A program made the translations under genes and the position numbers. Below the pieces are notes generated by a model that did no database searches, was not told the origin of the DNA, and saw nothing but the letters and a program-made list of their open reading frames with translations. Shown one piece after another: positions 34,968-43,411 of a DNA stretch of 64,000 nucleotides. Source of the stretch: an uncultured Flavobacteriaceae bacterium (GTDB lineage: Bacteria > Bacteroidota > Bacteroidia > Flavobacteriales > Flavobacteriaceae); contig CANNCA010000005.1 in assembly GCA_947503005.1 (NCBI GenBank), positions 124,001-188,000 on the forward strand, given 5' to 3'. The stretch's first letter is position 1, and each line of letters starts with the position of its first letter.

Positions 34968-35774
34968 TTAATTGCTTTGCTGTGGGGCTGTGTTGAGGCT
35001 TGGCACTTTTTGTTCTTGTTGCAATCTTCTCAATTCAAGATATCTTTCCCAATCGCCAAGTGCATTTAGATAGCAAACTTTGATACCTTTCAGTCCATCA
35101 AGTACGCCCAAACGAACGATATAATTGTATAAGAACCTATAAGTGGGTTTAATAATGAGAAGGCCTAAACTGAATCGTTTTTTGTTTAGTATCGCTTCTT
35201 TGGCCTTAAGACGACCATAGCAAAGCATTTTACCTTTATAATTGTCGAAATTACGATAGCAAAAATGGGTTAATTTTTCCTTCAGAATTCCTGAAGTTCC
35301 GTCTACAACTAAAGTTTCATGCACAATTCGTTTTTCCGAAAACTTTACTTTACTTTTTCTGAATAGCCTATAATTTTTATCGGTTTGCCAGCCGCTGAAA
35401 CGTAGCCTTTTTTCTTGGAACATGAATTTTCTTCGAAACCAATAGGCAACATGGGTCTTTGGTCCGTTGACGGTATCAATGATTTCGTTTTGTAGGTTTG
35501 CTGTAACTACCTCATCGGCGTCAACAAAAATCACCCAATCATTGGAGGCCTGCTGAAGTGTGAAGGCCTTTTGAGCCGTATAGTTTTTAAATGGATGTTG
35601 AATTACCCTTACCTTTGGGTGCGCCAAAAGATACTCATAAGTACCATCTGTACTATAAGAGTCTACAACGATAATTTCATCTGCGAATTCAACGGATTTA
35701 ATACAGTTTTCGATATACCCTATTTCGTTATAAGTGATAACGAGTGCTGATATTTTTTGCTTTTGAAGCACCAT
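34968..35774 (-). CDS. Glycosyltransferase family 2, WaaE/KdtX-like (tandem paralogue)
   Basis: A 268-residue paralogue of the gene at 34017-34811. Shared stretches include CIKSVEFADEIIVVDS, STDGTYEYLLAHPKV, GWQTDKNYRLFRKSK and the KGI...CYLNAL region. The GT-A motifs are intact (VVDSYSTDGT, VIFVDADEVV), so both copies should be active. The C-terminus is extended by a Gln/Ser-rich tail (QQEQKVPSLNTAPQQSN). A distinct acceptor or linkage position in the same surface glycan is the simplest reason to keep both copies; this is inference. Confidence 0.87.
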   Translation of the reverse strand: MVLQKQKISALVITYNEIGYIENCIKSVEFADEIIVVDSYSTDGTYEYLLAHPKVRVIQHPFKNYTAQKAFTLQQASNDWVIFVDADEVVTANLQNEIIDTVNGPKTHVAYWFRRKFMFQEKRLRFSGWQTDKNYRLFRKSKVKFSEKRIVHETLVVDGTSGILKEKLTHFCYRNFDNYKGKMLCYGRLKAKEAILNKKRFSLGLLIIKPTYRFLYNYIVRLGVLDGLKGIKVCYLNALGDWERYLELRRLQQEQKVPSLNTAPQQSN

Positions 35775-35872
35775 AAATACTAATCTGTAGGTTACTTGTC
35801 ATAGCGTGGTCTTCTTTACTAACTGTCAAAAGAGCAAAAAATTATATTTCGGGGTCGAAATTTCCTTCAATT

Positions 35873-36688
35873 TTAAACCGCTACGTCATATTCACGCAAT
35901 GCATCGTTTAGAGAGGTCTTTTTGTTGGTACTTTCTTTTCGGGTACCAATGATGAGCGCACAAGGCACTTGAAAATCCCCAGCGGGGAAGGTCTTGGTGT
36001 AACTCCCTGGTATAACAACTGAGCGGGCAGGAACCCTACCTTTGGTTTCAATAGGTTCATTTCCAGTAACATCGATAATTTTAGTAGAAGCCGTTAGTAC
36101 AACATTGGCCCCTAAAACGGCTTCTTTTTCAACCCGAACACCTTCAACAACAATACAGCGAGAACCAATAAAGGTGTTATCTTCAATAATGACCGGGGCC
36201 GCTTGTAAGGGTTCCAGAACCCCTCCGATACCAACGCCTCCGCTCAAGTGTACGTTTTTGCCAATTTGTGCGCAACTACCTACAGTTGCCCAGGTGTCGA
36301 CCATGGTACCTTCATCCACATAGGCCCCTATATTGACATAACTTGGCATTAAAATAGTTCCTTTTGAAATATAAGCACCGTGACGGGCAACCGCATGGGG
36401 TACTACTCTAATACCTTTTTCAGCATACCCCCTTTTTAAAGGAATTTTATCGTGGTATTCAAATATGCCTACTTCCAAAGTTTCCATCTTTTGAATGGGA
36501 AAGTAAAGCACTACTCCTTTTTTGACCCATTCATTGATTTGCCAGCCGTTCTCAGACGGTTCGGCACAACGCAGTTCACCAGTATCCAATAAATCGATAA
36601 TTTTCCTGATGGCATCTTGGGTTTTGTTTTCTTTGAGAAGTTCGCGGTTTTCCCAGGCATTTTCTATAATAGTCCGTAGTTCGTTCAT
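35873..36688 (-). CDS. dapD: 2,3,4,5-tetrahydropyridine-2,6-dicarboxylate N-succinyltransferase
   Basis: Catalyses the succinylation step of the succinylase branch of lysine and diaminopimelate biosynthesis in the cytoplasm. The 271-residue length is normal. An N-terminal helical domain (ENAWENRELL, TGELRCAEP) precedes a left-handed beta-helix of hexapeptide repeats (about 100-230) with the family motifs MPSYVNIGAYVDEGTMVD, GSCAQIGKNVHLSGGVGIGGVLEP, IEDNTFIGSR and the C-terminal VPCALIIGTR. It is divergent from ruvX; a TATATTTG box lies upstream. Confidence 0.95.
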   Translation of the reverse strand: MNELRTIIENAWENRELLKENKTQDAIRKIIDLLDTGELRCAEPSENGWQINEWVKKGVVLYFPIQKMETLEVGIFEYHDKIPLKRGYAEKGIRVVPHAVARHGAYISKGTILMPSYVNIGAYVDEGTMVDTWATVGSCAQIGKNVHLSGGVGIGGVLEPLQAAPVIIEDNTFIGSRCIVVEGVRVEKEAVLGANVVLTASTKIIDVTGNEPIETKGRVPARSVVIPGSYTKTFPAGDFQVPCALIIGTRKESTNKKTSLNDALREYDVAV

Positions 36689-36708
36689 CTTATTTTCCTA
36701 AATTTTGA

Positions 36709-36716
36709 CAAATATA
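36709..36716 (-). promoter_or_regulatory. Bacteroidota-type -7 box for dapD
   Basis: TATATTTG on the minus strand, 21 bases upstream of the dapD ATG at 36688, matches TAnnTTTG exactly. I see no clear -33 element. Confidence 0.45.
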
Positions 36717-36769
36717 AGCGGAGCATTATGAATTGCCTGCTTAATTTTAAAGGTGTAACAAATTATGGC

Positions 36770-36777
36770 TATTTTTG
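36770..36777 (+). promoter_or_regulatory. Bacteroidota-type -7 box for ruvX
   Basis: TATTTTTG matches TAnnTTTG and would give a transcript start near 36783. It lies inside the longer reading frame that opens at 36728, so it argues for the downstream TTG start at 36791. Confidence 0.45.
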
Positions 36778-36790
36778 CAAAAAAATTGAT

Positions 36791-37201
36791 TTGGGACGTG
36801 TTGTTGCATTGGATTATGGAAAAAAGAGAACGGGAATCGCTGTTACAGATCCTTTGCAGCTTATCGCCTCTGGCCTAACCACCGTACCCACAAATGAATT
36901 ACTTGGTTTTTTGAAACAATACTTAGAAAATGAGGAGGTGGTACGTTTCGTGGTGGGTGAACCTAAGCAAATGAATAATACACCATCAGAGTCAGAAATG
37001 TTCATTGCGCCTTTTTTAAGTCGGTTAAAAAAAACATTTCCTAATGTGCCCATTGAAAGGCAAGATGAACGATTTACCTCAAAAATGGCATTCCAATCTA
37101 TGATTGACGGTGGGCTTAAAAAAAAGCAAAGAAGAAATAAAGCTTTAATAGATGAAATAAGCGCCACAATCATATTGCAGGCGTATTTAAATAGACAGTA
37201 A
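36791..37201 (+). CDS. ruvX: Putative pre-16S rRNA nuclease / Holliday junction resolvase (YqgF family)
   Basis: RNase H-fold nuclease of the YqgF/RuvX family, thought to process the 5' end of 16S rRNA. Starting with the TTG at 36791 the protein has 136 residues, the usual size, and begins with GRVVALDYGKKRTGIAVTDP holding the first catalytic Asp. VVGEPKQMN, ERQDERFTS (Glu/Asp) and the C-terminal KALIDEISATIILQAYL with the last acidic residue follow. An in-frame ATG at 36728 would add 21 residues unlike family N-termini and lies upstream of the probable -7 box. The gene is one base upstream of def, so they are surely co-transcribed. Confidence 0.88.
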   Translation: MGRVVALDYGKKRTGIAVTDPLQLIASGLTTVPTNELLGFLKQYLENEEVVRFVVGEPKQMNNTPSESEMFIAPFLSRLKKTFPNVPIERQDERFTSKMAFQSMIDGGLKKKQRRNKALIDEISATIILQAYLNRQ

Positions 37202-37202
37202 A

Positions 37203-37793
37203 ATGACATTACCCATTGTAGCATATGGAGACCCGGTTTTGCGAAAAGTAGGAAAGGAAATCGATGCTGAATATCCTAACTTAAAAGAGTTGATATCAAA
37301 TATGTGGGAGACCATGTACAAGGCGAGCGGCGTTGGCCTTGCCGCACCTCAAGTTGGTTTGCCTATTCGACTTTTTTTAGTGGATACCACTCCTTTTGCA
37401 GATGACGAAGATCTTTCTCTTGAAGAACAAAAAGCGCTCGATGGCTTTAAAAAAGTATTTATAAATGCACAATTTGAGGAAGAAATTGGGCAAGAATGGG
37501 CCTTTAACGAAGGTTGTTTGAGCATACCCGATATTCGAGAAGATGTCAAACGCAAAGACACGATTACCATTACCTACCTAGATGAGAATTTCAAGAAAAA
37601 GACAGAGACTTATAATGGATTATTGGCCCGTGTAATCCAGCATGAATATGATCATATAGAAGGTGTTTTGTTTACCGATAAATTGTCGCCCTTAAAAAAA
37701 CGTCTTTTGAAAGGTCGATTGGCGAACATATCAAAGGGAAAAATAGATGTTGACTATCGTATGCGATTTCCTGAAATGAAAAAAGGGCGTTAA
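37203..37793 (+). CDS. def: Peptide deformylase
   Basis: Removes the formyl group from the N-terminal Met of nascent proteins; a metalloenzyme acting at the ribosome. The 196-residue product has all three catalytic motifs: GVGLAAPQVG (about residues 44-53), EGCLSIP with the metal-ligand Cys, and HEYDH with both His ligands and the catalytic Glu. The C-terminal LKKRLLKGRLANI segment is typical of Bacteroidota enzymes. It follows ruvX with a single-base gap and precedes the DUF5606 gene. Confidence 0.95.
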   Translation: MTLPIVAYGDPVLRKVGKEIDAEYPNLKELISNMWETMYKASGVGLAAPQVGLPIRLFLVDTTPFADDEDLSLEEQKALDGFKKVFINAQFEEEIGQEWAFNEGCLSIPDIREDVKRKDTITITYLDENFKKKTETYNGLLARVIQHEYDHIEGVLFTDKLSPLKKRLLKGRLANISKGKIDVDYRMRFPEMKKGR

Positions 37794-37851
37794 ATAGCAG
37801 TAGCATTTAAACTAAAAGTTCCATATTTGCCGCTTAGAATTTTGAAAACAG

Positions 37852-38274
37852 ATGAGTTTAGATAAAATTTTATCCATAGGAGGAAAGCCCGGATTGTTCA
37901 AATTGATCACACAAACTAGAAGTGGATTCGTTGCCGAGTCACTTCTTGATGGAAAAAAAATAACGGTAGGGCTGCGAAGTAATGTTAGCATACTATCTGA
38001 AATAGCCATCTATACTTTAGAAGAAGAGCTGCCCTTGCGCGAAGTTTTTCAAAAAATACAGGTGAAGGAAAAAGGTGGAAAAACGTCTATTTCGCATAAA
38101 TCAGAGAAAATACAATTAGAAGAATATTTCTTCGAGGTCTTACCCAACTATGATGAAGATCGCGTTTACGCCAGTGATATTAAGAAAGTAATTCAGTGGT
38201 ACAATCTTCTTCATGAACACGGAATTGTAGATTTCTCATCTGACGATGAAACTGCATCTTCTGAACAAGAGTAA
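37852..38274 (+). CDS. DUF5606 domain protein
   Basis: A 140-residue soluble protein starting MSLDKILSIGGKPGLFKLI, followed by TRSGFVAESLLDGKKI and ISILSEIAIYTLE-like strands, and ending in VIQWYNLLHEHGIVDFS plus an acidic tail. This matches the Bacteroidota family DUF5606, which is commonly encoded beside def. The function is not known. A CATATTTG element at 37822-37829 (7 of 8 matches to the -7 consensus) could give it an extra promoter within the ruvX-def unit. Confidence 0.8.
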   Translation: MSLDKILSIGGKPGLFKLITQTRSGFVAESLLDGKKITVGLRSNVSILSEIAIYTLEEELPLREVFQKIQVKEKGGKTSISHKSEKIQLEEYFFEVLPNYDEDRVYASDIKKVIQWYNLLHEHGIVDFSSDDETASSEQE

Positions 38275-38296
38275 GAAATGATTGTTAAAATCTTAC

Positions 38297-38321
38297 CCTC
38301 AGCCCTATTGAGGCTTTTTTT
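38297..38321 (+). terminator. Probable rho-independent terminator after the DUF5606 gene
   Basis: CCTCA and TGAGG form a short stem around a 7-base loop, followed closely by CT and seven T. The stem is only 5 bp, so the call rests mainly on the T-run and the position 22 bases after the stop codon. Confidence 0.55.
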
Positions 38322-38378
38322 ATGCCGTATGCGTAAAACATTGGTTATATTTAGAAGCTAATTACAAACCAAATTTTA

Positions 38379-41300
38379 ATGCATTACCCAATTTTTCGAA
38401 GGCTAGCCCTATGCTTTGCCTTGTTAATCGTCAATTCGATTTTTTCCCAAAAAGAAAAAGACTCCACTAAAAAAGCAACTGAAGAACTTCCCTTAGAACC
38501 AGAAAGAAAGTTATCCTTTACAACAAAAATGGGTACTTGGATATCCTTAGATGTTAGCCCTGATGGGGAAACCATAGTTTTTGACTTAATGGGTGATCTT
38601 TATTCCATACCCATTTCCGGAGGTAGGGCAACTGCACTTACTACGGGTATTCAGTACGATGTGCACCCAAGATTTAGTCCCGATGGCAAGTCGCTTGTAT
38701 TTATTTCTGATAAAAGTGGATCCGATAATATTTGGACAGTCGATTTAACTACAAAAAAAAGCAAACAGATTACCAAAGATAAAAAGCATAATTTCTTTTC
38801 GGCGGAATGGACACCTGATGGAGAGTACATCGTGGGGGTAAAAGGACGTCGAAATATCAAACCCCATATTTATCATAAAGATGGTGGTTCTGGAAGCCAG
38901 CTGGTAAGTGAGCCTAAGGATATGAAGCTAATAGATCCGGCATTCAGCCCAGATGGAAAGATGCTATATTTCTCCCAAAGAAAAAACGCATGGAATTATA
39001 ACGCTCAACTGCCCCAATATCAAATTGGTACTTATGATATGGAGGATGGTGATATGGCTGTAGTAACCTCTCGTTATGGCTCGGCATTTACCCCGACCTT
39101 GTCAAATGATGGAAATTGGATGGTCTACGGAACCCGTTTTGAAGAAGAAACCGGATTGGTGTTACGAAACCTCAAATCGGGAAAAGAGCGCTGGTTGGCA
39201 TATCCTGTTCAGCGTGACGAGCAGGAGTCCATAGCTCCGTTAGGTGTTTTACCTGCAATGTCTTTTACTCCTGATAGCAAAAACCTAATTGTTTCTTACG
39301 GGGGTAAAATATATTCTATTTCCGTTCAATTCAATCTTGCCAGTGAGATTAAGTTTACCGCCGACGTGAAGCTTGAATTAGGTCCGCAATTGGAATTCAA
39401 GTATCCTATTAAAGATACCAAAGAAGCATTCGTGACACAGATTCGAGATGCCAAACCTTCCCCTGATGGCTCTAAATTGGCATATACTGCCCTCAATCGA
39501 TTATATGTAATGGATCTGCCTAATGGCACTCCAAGACGATTGACTGAAAATGATTTTACCGAAGCACAACCAGCGTGGTCGCCAGATGGTAAGTATGTAG
39601 TTTTTACCACATGGAAAAAAGGCGGAGGTCACCTCTATAAGATAAATGTAGATGGTAGACCTAGGGTCTCGCAGCTAACCCAAGAACCGGGAATTTATAC
39701 CAATCCCGCATGGTCCTATCAAAGTGATCGAATCGCTTTTCATCGCGGCACAGCACAAACCTATGATGACGCTATCGGGCCTTCTTCAAGAGGGGCTCAG
39801 GAAGATCTGGTTTGGGTCTCTACGGATGGAGGCCCTGTTAAGCTGATTGATAAATCAAAAGGGAGGCAAATGCCCCATTTCACCAAATTCGATAATCGTG
39901 TTTATTTAAGTAGCAATGAAAAAGGGCTGCTCTCCGTTCGGTGGGATGGAACCGATGAGAAGGTACATTTAAAGCTTACGGGTATTGAGACTTTTGGTTC
40001 TCAAGATGTTTTTGGCAAAGATCATGATGGTGACTTACATACGGCCTTGCCCACTGCAGTAGAAGGTTGGCGAGATATCAAAAAGGCATCAAAACCCACT
40101 GAAATTCATATTTCACCAGATGGAAAAACGGCGCTGGCGTTAATCAATAACGATCTCTTCACCGTAACGATTCCAAGGTATGGTAAAACACCTGAAATCT
40201 CGTTGGCCAAAGTAGACAATGCAGCGTTTCCTGCCTTGAAGTTGACAGTTTTGGGTGGAGAATTTCCCGTATGGTCGTCGGATAGCAAGAAAGTTCATTG
40301 GTCATTGGGTGCCAGTCATTTCAGATATAATTTAATAGACGGTAGAGCTTTTAAGGATAGTTTAGATGCCGCCAAAAAGAAAGAAAAGGAGTTAAAAGCA
40401 AAAGAAAAGAAAACCGATACCACCGATGTAGAAAAGAAAGAGGAAAAGGATAATAAGGAACCGAAATTCTTAGCAGAGGAGTTCAAAATAAAAGTTTCTT
40501 ACACAAAAGATATCCCTCAAGGAACAGTTCTTCTAAAAGGTGGTCGTATTATTACGATGAAGGGAGGCGAGGTCATTGAAAACGGAGATATCCTCATAAC
40601 CAACAATCGGATTTCTTCAATCGGAACTTCGGGTAGTTTGATTGTTCCTGAAAATGCAACAGTAATCGATATCGCCGGAAAGACCGTTACACCAGGTTTT
40701 ATTGACACCCATGCCCACATGTGGCCGAATTGGGGTGTGCATAAAAATCAAGTATGGATTTATTCCGCGAACCTGGCTTATGGAGTGACGACCACAAGAG
40801 ACCCACAGACGGCTACAACAGATGTGCTGACCTATGCAGACATGGTAGAGGCGGGAATGCTTCATGGTCCTAGGGTATACAGTACGGGACCTGGAGTTGG
40901 TTTTTGGAAATATCAAATAGAGAGCTTGGATCACGCCAAAGATGTTTTGAAGCAGTACAGTGAGTACTATAATACAAAAAGTATCAAAATGTATTTGGTG
41001 GGTAATCGCCAGCAACGGCAATGGGTAATTATGGCAGCCAAAGAATTAAAATTGATGCCGACCACCGAAGGAGGATTGGACTTTAAACTGAACATGACGC
41101 AGTTGCTGGATGGTTATCCCGGGCATGAACATTCGTTACCGATTTATCCAATCTATAACGACGTGGTTAAGACTATTGCAGATTCCAAAATGGCCGTTAC
41201 GCCAACACTTTTAGTTTCTTATGGAGGTCCTTGGGCAGAGAATTATTACTATTCAAGAGAAAATGTATGGGGAGATAAAAAACTCCAATATTTTACTCCT

Positions 41301-41777
41301 TATCAAGAATTGGCACAGAAATCAAGAAGAAGACCTGGCTGGTTTATGGATGAAGAACATGTGTTCAAAAAACATGCGGAGTTTATGAAAGATTTGGTGG
41401 AAGCAGGTGGACTAGCAGGTGTGGGCAGCCATGGCCAGTTACAAGGCCTTGGTTTTCACTGGGAGCTTTGGTCCGTTGCCAGCGGCGGAATGAAAAATTC
41501 AGATGCCCTTAAAGTAGCAACCATTTTAGGAGCTAAAGCCCTAGGTTTGGATGGAGACTTGGGCAGTTTAGAAAAAGGGAAGTTGGCAGATATTTTGATT
41601 ATGGATGAAAATCCGTTAGAGAATATTCGCAATACCAATACGCTCACCCATGTCATCAAGAATGGAAAGGTGTACGATGCCAATACCTTAAATGAGATAT
41701 GGCCAGAGGTGAAAAAAGCGGAGACCTTCAATTGGCAGACCAAGAAACCTAATAACTTACCGGGAATCAAGAAATAA
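38379..41777 (+). CDS. Exported TolB-like propeller / amidohydrolase fusion
   Basis: A 1,132-residue exported protein (signal peptide ending NSIFSQ). Residues about 45-650 carry TolB/PD40 propeller repeats of the kind SPDGETIVFD, FSPDGKSLVFISD, WTPDGEYIVG and WSPDGKYVVFT. A Lys/Glu-rich linker (about 662-700) joins this to a C-terminal imidazolonepropionase-like amidohydrolase (about 710-1110). Metal-site motifs include GFIDTHAHMW (HxH), a downstream GHEHSLPIYP and GVGSHGQLQGLGFHWE. Such fusions are frequent in Bacteroidota and are annotated as amidohydrolases; the substrate (peptide-like or cyclic amide) is unknown. It stands alone between a terminator and a REP-like inverted repeat. Confidence 0.85.
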   Translation: MHYPIFRRLALCFALLIVNSIFSQKEKDSTKKATEELPLEPERKLSFTTKMGTWISLDVSPDGETIVFDLMGDLYSIPISGGRATALTTGIQYDVHPRFSPDGKSLVFISDKSGSDNIWTVDLTTKKSKQITKDKKHNFFSAEWTPDGEYIVGVKGRRNIKPHIYHKDGGSGSQLVSEPKDMKLIDPAFSPDGKMLYFSQRKNAWNYNAQLPQYQIGTYDMEDGDMAVVTSRYGSAFTPTLSNDGNWMVYGTRFEEETGLVLRNLKSGKERWLAYPVQRDEQESIAPLGVLPAMSFTPDSKNLIVSYGGKIYSISVQFNLASEIKFTADVKLELGPQLEFKYPIKDTKEAFVTQIRDAKPSPDGSKLAYTALNRLYVMDLPNGTPRRLTENDFTEAQPAWSPDGKYVVFTTWKKGGGHLYKINVDGRPRVSQLTQEPGIYTNPAWSYQSDRIAFHRGTAQTYDDAIGPSSRGAQEDLVWVSTDGGPVKLIDKSKGRQMPHFTKFDNRVYLSSNEKGLLSVRWDGTDEKVHLKLTGIETFGSQDVFGKDHDGDLHTALPTAVEGWRDIKKASKPTEIHISPDGKTALALINNDLFTVTIPRYGKTPEISLAKVDNAAFPALKLTVLGGEFPVWSSDSKKVHWSLGASHFRYNLIDGRAFKDSLDAAKKKEKELKAKEKKTDTTDVEKKEEKDNKEPKFLAEEFKIKVSYTKDIPQGTVLLKGGRIITMKGGEVIENGDILITNNRISSIGTSGSLIVPENATVIDIAGKTVTPGFIDTHAHMWPNWGVHKNQVWIYSANLAYGVTTTRDPQTATTDVLTYADMVEAGMLHGPRVYSTGPGVGFWKYQIESLDHAKDVLKQYSEYYNTKSIKMYLVGNRQQRQWVIMAAKELKLMPTTEGGLDFKLNMTQLLDGYPGHEHSLPIYPIYNDVVKTIADSKMAVTPTLLVSYGGPWAENYYYSRENVWGDKKLQYFTPYQELAQKSRRRPGWFMDEEHVFKKHAEFMKDLVEAGGLAGVGSHGQLQGLGFHWELWSVASGGMKNSDALKVATILGAKALGLDGDLGSLEKGKLADILIMDENPLENIRNTNTLTHVIKNGKVYDANTLNEIWPEVKKAETFNWQTKKPNNLPGIKK

Positions 41778-41870
41778 CGTCATTGCGAGCGAAGCGAAGC
41801 AATCTGTTGAAATAATTTCTGTCCTTGATTCAACAGATTGATTCGTCGCTAAAACGGTCCTCGTAATGAC
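41778..41870. repeat. REP-like long imperfect inverted repeat
   Basis: Starting immediately after the amidohydrolase stop codon, CGTCATTGCGAG...GAAGCAATCTGTTGAA is mirrored by TTCAACAGATTGATTC...CCTCGTAATGAC. The inner stem AATCTGTTGAA / TTCAACAGATT (41801-41811 / 41829-41839) is perfect; the outer arms are imperfect. Elements starting CGTCATTGCGAG are known dispersed repeats in many bacterial genomes, including Bacteroidota. Lying between two convergent genes, it may also act as a bidirectional transcription terminator. Confidence 0.75.
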
Positions 41871-41878
41871 TTTTTATT

Positions 41879-43342
41879 TTAAACCTTCCAGCCTTCTCTA
41901 TACGTTCTACCAACAAACTGATTGGCTTCCTCAAGATTGGTGATTCTTGTGTTCTCACCGTCCCATAACAATTTTTTACGGGCAAAGAATTCCATTTTGC
42001 CTTCTGAATTTTCACGACGAAGCATATAACTTCGAATAGCTAGATTGCCCATTAAAACAGTTTCGGTCATTGGCCCAGCATAATCAAATGATGAGGTCAA
42101 TCCTAAGTGTTCTTCGCTTCCAAAACCTGCTTTACAGGCGTCTACCCATTTGCGTTGATGCCCATATTCGGGCTCGTCCATTTCTTCTACTTCTGGTCCA
42201 AAATCAGTTGTTCCATCGTTTAAATATAATTTTGGCATTAATGGAGAACTGTCGTTGATATTGGTTGAGATAATCCCTTTCTCACCAATGATCAATACGC
42301 CGTTCGCGCTATCCTTTCCTCCGATATCGCTATTTGCAGGAATGATATCCGGGTGTGACGGACGTATACCGCCATCACTCCATGTCAATTCAATGGGGGT
42401 CTTTGTTTTTTCAGTTGCATCAAAATGCAAAGTAATAAAGGAGGAAGCTGGGCAACCTTCTGGGTGATAATCGGCTGTCCACATTTGGGAATAGACAGAA
42501 CCTACACTGCATTCGGCATCGGTAGGATATTTTAATCCAAGAGTTCTGAAGGGGATGTCGATAAGGTGGCATCCAACATCACCTAAAGCTCCAGTTCCAT
42601 AATCCCACCAACCACGCCAGTTGAACGGATGCAGGTTGGGGGTAAATGGTTTTGCCTCGTTGGGTCCAAGCCATAAATCCCAGTACAAATCTTTTGGTTT
42701 AAGGCTTGCATCAGGTTCGGGCATTTTACCTCCTTGTGGCCATACCGGTCTGTTCGTCCAAACTTGTACTTTTGAAACTGCGCCAATGGCATCGTTATCT
42801 ATCCATTTTTGTACCATGTTCAAAAGGGGATTGGAACCGCCTTGATTTCCCATTTGGGTAACTATTTTTTTCTCACGTGCCATTTCCGTTAAAATTCGAG
42901 CTTCACGAATGTTATGCGTCATCGGTTTTTGTACGTAGACATGAATTCCACGCTCCATGGCATAGGCGGCAGCTGGTCCGTGTATGTGATCTGGTGTTGA
43001 AATAGTCACAGCGTCTAGTCTTTCTTTATCCAGCATTTTGCGGTAATCATTGTACAGCTTTGCTTTTGGAAAGTTTTCAACAGAACGTTTTGCAGAACCT
43101 GAAAAATCAACATCGCAGAGCGCCCTCACTTTTTCCCGACCGTTTACAGAAGCATTTTTGATATCACTTGATCCTTTTCCTCCGGCTCCAATGGCGGCGA
43201 GGTTCAAACGATCACTTGGTGCTAAATAGCCTACCCCTCCCAAAACGTGCCTGGGAACGATAAAGATAGAAGAAGCAATAGCTCCTTTTTTGATAAAAGA
43301 TCTTCTTGAGGTATTTTGTTTTGTAGATTTTTTCTTCTTCAT
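41879..43342 (-). CDS. Tat-exported Gfo/Idh/MocA family oxidoreductase
   Basis: A 487-residue NAD(P)-dependent oxidoreductase with a twin-arginine signal (RRSFIKKGAIASSIFIVP), so it is probably exported folded with its cofactor. The Rossmann part has LNLAAIGAGGKGSSDI (GxGxxG type), LCDVD, ISTPDHIHGPAA and YVQKPMTHNIREAR, where QKP replaces the textbook EKP. The C-terminal GFO/IDH sandwich contains GWWDYGTGALGDVGCHLIDIP. This subfamily, abundant in marine Bacteroidota, includes GH109-like and sugar dehydrogenase or epimerase enzymes. The substrate is unknown. Downstream is the REP-like repeat. Confidence 0.88.
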   Translation of the reverse strand: MKKKKSTKQNTSRRSFIKKGAIASSIFIVPRHVLGGVGYLAPSDRLNLAAIGAGGKGSSDIKNASVNGREKVRALCDVDFSGSAKRSVENFPKAKLYNDYRKMLDKERLDAVTISTPDHIHGPAAAYAMERGIHVYVQKPMTHNIREARILTEMAREKKIVTQMGNQGGSNPLLNMVQKWIDNDAIGAVSKVQVWTNRPVWPQGGKMPEPDASLKPKDLYWDLWLGPNEAKPFTPNLHPFNWRGWWDYGTGALGDVGCHLIDIPFRTLGLKYPTDAECSVGSVYSQMWTADYHPEGCPASSFITLHFDATEKTKTPIELTWSDGGIRPSHPDIIPANSDIGGKDSANGVLIIGEKGIISTNINDSSPLMPKLYLNDGTTDFGPEVEEMDEPEYGHQRKWVDACKAGFGSEEHLGLTSSFDYAGPMTETVLMGNLAIRSYMLRRENSEGKMEFFARKKLLWDGENTRITNLEEANQFVGRTYREGWKV

Positions 43343-43411
43343 GCCTGATTGACTTTAGGTGGTTCGAGTGACCTTTAAATGTACTGAAAATGATGGATAT
43401 TTATTTTCTGG

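Noticed and set aside
42930-42990. Inactivating change EKP to QKP in the Gfo/Idh/MocA oxidoreductase
   Set aside because: The catalytic Lys is kept and QKP is common in exported Bacteroidota members, so it is not evidence of lost activity.
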